Below, piece after piece: positions 16,795 to 18,453 of a stretch of DNA of 18,453 nucleotides. Each line of letters opens with the position of its first letter. The stretch's first letter is position 1. This stretch comes from Methanobacteriota archaeon. Lineage in GTDB: Archaea > Thermoplasmatota > Poseidoniia > Poseidoniales > Poseidoniaceae. Where the stretch lies: the NCBI GenBank assembly GCA_018662715.1, contig JABJFP010000048.1:1-18453 (forward strand), written 5' to 3'. The notes beneath the pieces were generated by a model. That model was not told where the DNA came from. It ran no database searches and saw only the letters and a program-made list of their open reading frames with translations. The translations under genes were made by a program, and so were the position numbers.

Positions 16795-16803
16795 TCACCC
16801 CTC
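16795..16803 (-). promoter_or_regulatory. Ribosome binding site deciding the RND exporter start
   Basis: The minus strand reads GAGGGGTGA, then ATCGT, then ATG at 16789. It is close to the anti-Shine-Dalgarno complement GGAGGTGATC. It favours 16789 over the upstream in-frame ATG at 16825. Confidence 0.55.
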
Positions 16804-16861
16804 GGTTAGCCGAAGCGCCCTTCATTGAAAGCCTTAACCTTCAATTGATGGTACTTCAACC

Positions 16862-16868
16862 ATTATAT
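16862..16868 (-). promoter_or_regulatory. Probable archaeal TATA box of the divergent exporter/valS intergenic region
   Basis: The minus strand reads CAAAGAAGATATAATGG. This is a TATA-like ATATAAT preceded by a purine-rich BRE-like AAGAAG, oriented toward the exporter gene. Transcription would start near 16840. On the plus strand the same site reads ATTATAT and might also serve valS, with a start near 16890. I see no other strong promoter for valS in the gap. Confidence 0.45.
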
Positions 16869-16949
16869 CTTCTTTGAAAACGATGCGAGGGGTTCAAATG
16901 AGGGTCACCACAGCGCCGAATGGACCCACTTATTCACCGAGACGGGGCC

Positions 16950-16957
16950 AGGTGAGG
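16950..16957 (+). promoter_or_regulatory. Ribosome binding site of valS
   Basis: AGGTGAGG ends 3 nt before the ATG at 16961, with AGGTGA at a good spacing of 5. A second site, GAGGGG at 16886-16891, precedes an in-frame ATG at 16898, so the true start is not certain. Confidence 0.5.
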
Positions 16958-16960
16958 CAC

Positions 16961-18453
16961 ATGCCATCTCCAGCACTACCAGAAAAACGATGGTCAATTG
17001 ACCTTGAAAAAAGCATCCAAGAGGCCCACTATGCTGACAATGCGTTGTACACGCAACGTTATGCATTCAATCCCGAATCAGGAAAGGAACTCTTCGTCAT
17101 TGACACACCTCCACCTTACCCATCCGGCACATGGCATATTGGTGCCGTTGCACAATACTCAATGATTGATGTCATCGCTAGAAGTCAACGACTTCTTGGC
17201 AAAGAGGTGTATTTCCCCTGGGGAGTCGACCGTAATGGAATCAATATCGAATTCGTGGTAGAAAAGAATACAAAAAGAAAGATGAAAACCTATGATCGGG
17301 CTGAATTTTTGGAACTTTGCCGCACTACGATTGAAGAATTCACAGAGGCAATGAGGCACACCGGAAAGAGAGTTGGCCTTTCATGCGATTATGACCGTGA
17401 ATACCTCACCGATGCCCCTGATTACCGGAGTGTCACCCAGTCGATTTTCGTTGAACTGTTCAAGAAAGGTGATGTTATTGAGGACCTGCGTCCGAATATT
17501 TACGACCCGGTAGAAGGGACTACAATCGCAGACGCAGAAGTAGAACGACTTCCAAGAAAAACCAAACTTGTAGATGTACGATGGACGTGTGAAGACGGAA
17601 CTGAATTAGTCATATCAACAACACGCCCAGAAATGATTTGCGCATGTGGTGTTGTCGTCGTCCACCCAGAGGATGAACGGTACAGTCATCTTGTTGGGCA
17701 AAAGGTCACACTTCCACTTGAAACAAATGGCAGAGAAAAGACAGTCAATATCATGACCCATCCGTCCGTTAAATCCGACTTTGGGACTGGGATTTTGATG
17801 GTATGTTCATTTGGTGACCAAAACGACGTTGCAGTGTTTCGTGAACTCGGCCTCACGCCATTCCAGGCTATTGATTTGGATGGAAAAATGACCGATGTAG
17901 CCGGTCCGTTTGCAGGCATGAAGGTCATTGAGGCGCGAAACGCAGCCATCGAAGCCCTAGAAACACAAGGAGATCTTGTCCAGGCTGTAGAACGGAATCA
18001 AGACATTCCGGTGTCTGAGCGAGGAAAGAATCCCGTTGAAATTATCCTTCTGAAAGAATGGTATGTGCGTCAAACCCATATTCAGGAAAAAATGAAAGAG
18101 CATGTAGACGAAATCGAATTCCATCCCCCACGGAACCGTCAATTCCTCTTGGATTGGATGGATAACATCAGTATCGATTGGCCCATAAGCCGACGTCGTT
18201 GGTACCATACAGAAATTCCAATTTGGTACAGCGAAGACAACTCAAAAGTCATCGTTCCACCTTCTGGAACATATGTTCAACCTTGGCGGGAATCACCTCC
18301 ATCGGGGAGTCGTGTGCTCGACAGGATGACCCGTGAAGATCTCGGCTCGTACGATGACCTTGAAGCAGACCTAGGTCTGGTCACAGGAGAAGAAAAAGTG
18401 TTCGACACGTGGATGGATTCGTCCAACTCAAACTTGTTTGTTAGTGGATACCT
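16961..18453 (+). CDS. valS: Valyl-tRNA synthetase, N-terminal part (archaeal type)
   Basis: 497 codons are visible; the gene runs off the right edge before the KMSKS loop. This class Ia synthetase charges tRNA-Val. The HIGH-type ATP motif is PYPSGTWHIGA (H59-I60-G61). FPWGVDRNGINIEF follows as the substrate-side segment. The CP1 editing domain has STTRPEM (about 219-225) and HPEDERY, which mark ValRS rather than IleRS. The bacterial PAHDxND editing motif is replaced by CSFGDQND, a form I recall from archaeal ValRS. Later segments are DWPISRRRWYHTEIPIWY and DTWMDSSNSNLF. I chose the ATG at 16961 for its AGGTGAGG site and because ValRS normally begins near this point. In-frame ATGs at 16898 and 16883 would add 21 or 26 residues. 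It is divergent from the exporter. Confidence 0.9.
   Translation, partial: MPSPALPEKRWSIDLEKSIQEAHYADNALYTQRYAFNPESGKELFVIDTPPPYPSGTWHIGAVAQYSMIDVIARSQRLLGKEVYFPWGVDRNGINIEFVVEKNTKRKMKTYDRAEFLELCRTTIEEFTEAMRHTGKRVGLSCDYDREYLTDAPDYRSVTQSIFVELFKKGDVIEDLRPNIYDPVEGTTIADAEVERLPRKTKLVDVRWTCEDGTELVISTTRPEMICACGVVVVHPEDERYSHLVGQKVTLPLETNGREKTVNIMTHPSVKSDFGTGILMVCSFGDQNDVAVFRELGLTPFQAIDLDGKMTDVAGPFAGMKVIEARNAAIEALETQGDLVQAVERNQDIPVSERGKNPVEIILLKEWYVRQTHIQEKMKEHVDEIEFHPPRNRQFLLDWMDNISIDWPISRRRWYHTEIPIWYSEDNSKVIVPPSGTYVQPWRESPPSGSRVLDRMTREDLGSYDDLEADLGLVTGEEKVFDTWMDSSNSNLFVSGY

Noticed and set aside
16961..18453. Isoleucyl- or leucyl-tRNA synthetase instead of valyl
   Set aside because: The editing-domain TTRPE plus HPEDERY and DTWMDSS fit ValRS; IleRS would show TTPWTLP and DVWFDSG.
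1..18453. A defence island, prophage or integrated element
   Set aside because: No integrase, transposase, terminal repeats, tRNA attachment site, restriction genes or abrupt composition change that I can see. The EVE gene alone is not enough.

Overview
The window reads as a piece of a planktonic euryarchaeal chromosome, most likely Marine Group II (Poseidoniales). This is an inference. The valyl-tRNA synthetase has the archaeal-type editing motif. Surface proteins carry PKD-like and thrombospondin type 3 (TSP3) calcium repeats with membrane anchors. Several genes start just after purine-rich Shine-Dalgarno sites, and coding is dense with gaps of 3 to 93 nt. I see no rRNA, tRNA, CRISPR array, insertion sequence or phage gene, and no gene-free stretch above 300 bases. 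The longest gap is the roughly 135 to 170 nt divergent promoter region near 16.8 to 16.96 kb.

Ten genes lie on the minus strand, read from right to left. They are an RND/MMPL exporter (16789-13787), an EVE-domain protein (13749-13270), an AlaA-like PLP aminotransferase (13223-12012), a 1015-aa membrane protein with a TPR-like region (11964-8917), serine hydroxymethyltransferase glyA (8852-7539), an unrecognised protein with an internal duplication resembling the V4R fold (7527-6484), a 1033-aa TSP3-repeat surface protein (6390-3289), a PKD/Ig-like membrane-anchored protein (3270-1633), an M24 aminopeptidase P (1629-256), and the first 82 codons of an MqnC-like radical SAM enzyme that runs off the left edge. 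On the plus strand, valS starts at about 16961 and runs off the right edge, divergent from the exporter.

The minus-strand genes look like at least two or three overlapping transcription units rather than one pathway. The junctions glyA to V4R-like, TSP3 to PKD, PKD to M24 and M24 to mqnC are very tight (3 to 18 nt). At two of them the stop codon sits inside the next gene's ribosome binding site, which suggests translational coupling. Amino-acid metabolism (aminotransferase, SHMT, aminopeptidase P) is interleaved with envelope functions (exporter, TPR membrane protein, two secreted or anchored proteins), and a quinone-biosynthesis gene follows.

The parts most worth a second look are the duplicated V4R-like protein next to glyA, a possible barrel-sandwich (biotinyl/lipoyl-like) insert inside the calcium-repeat protein, the adjacent TSP3/PKD surface-protein pair with a His-rich mature N-terminus, and the unassigned membrane-TPR protein with a long basic C-terminal tail. 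I did not find convincing evidence of a defence island or other discrete new system.
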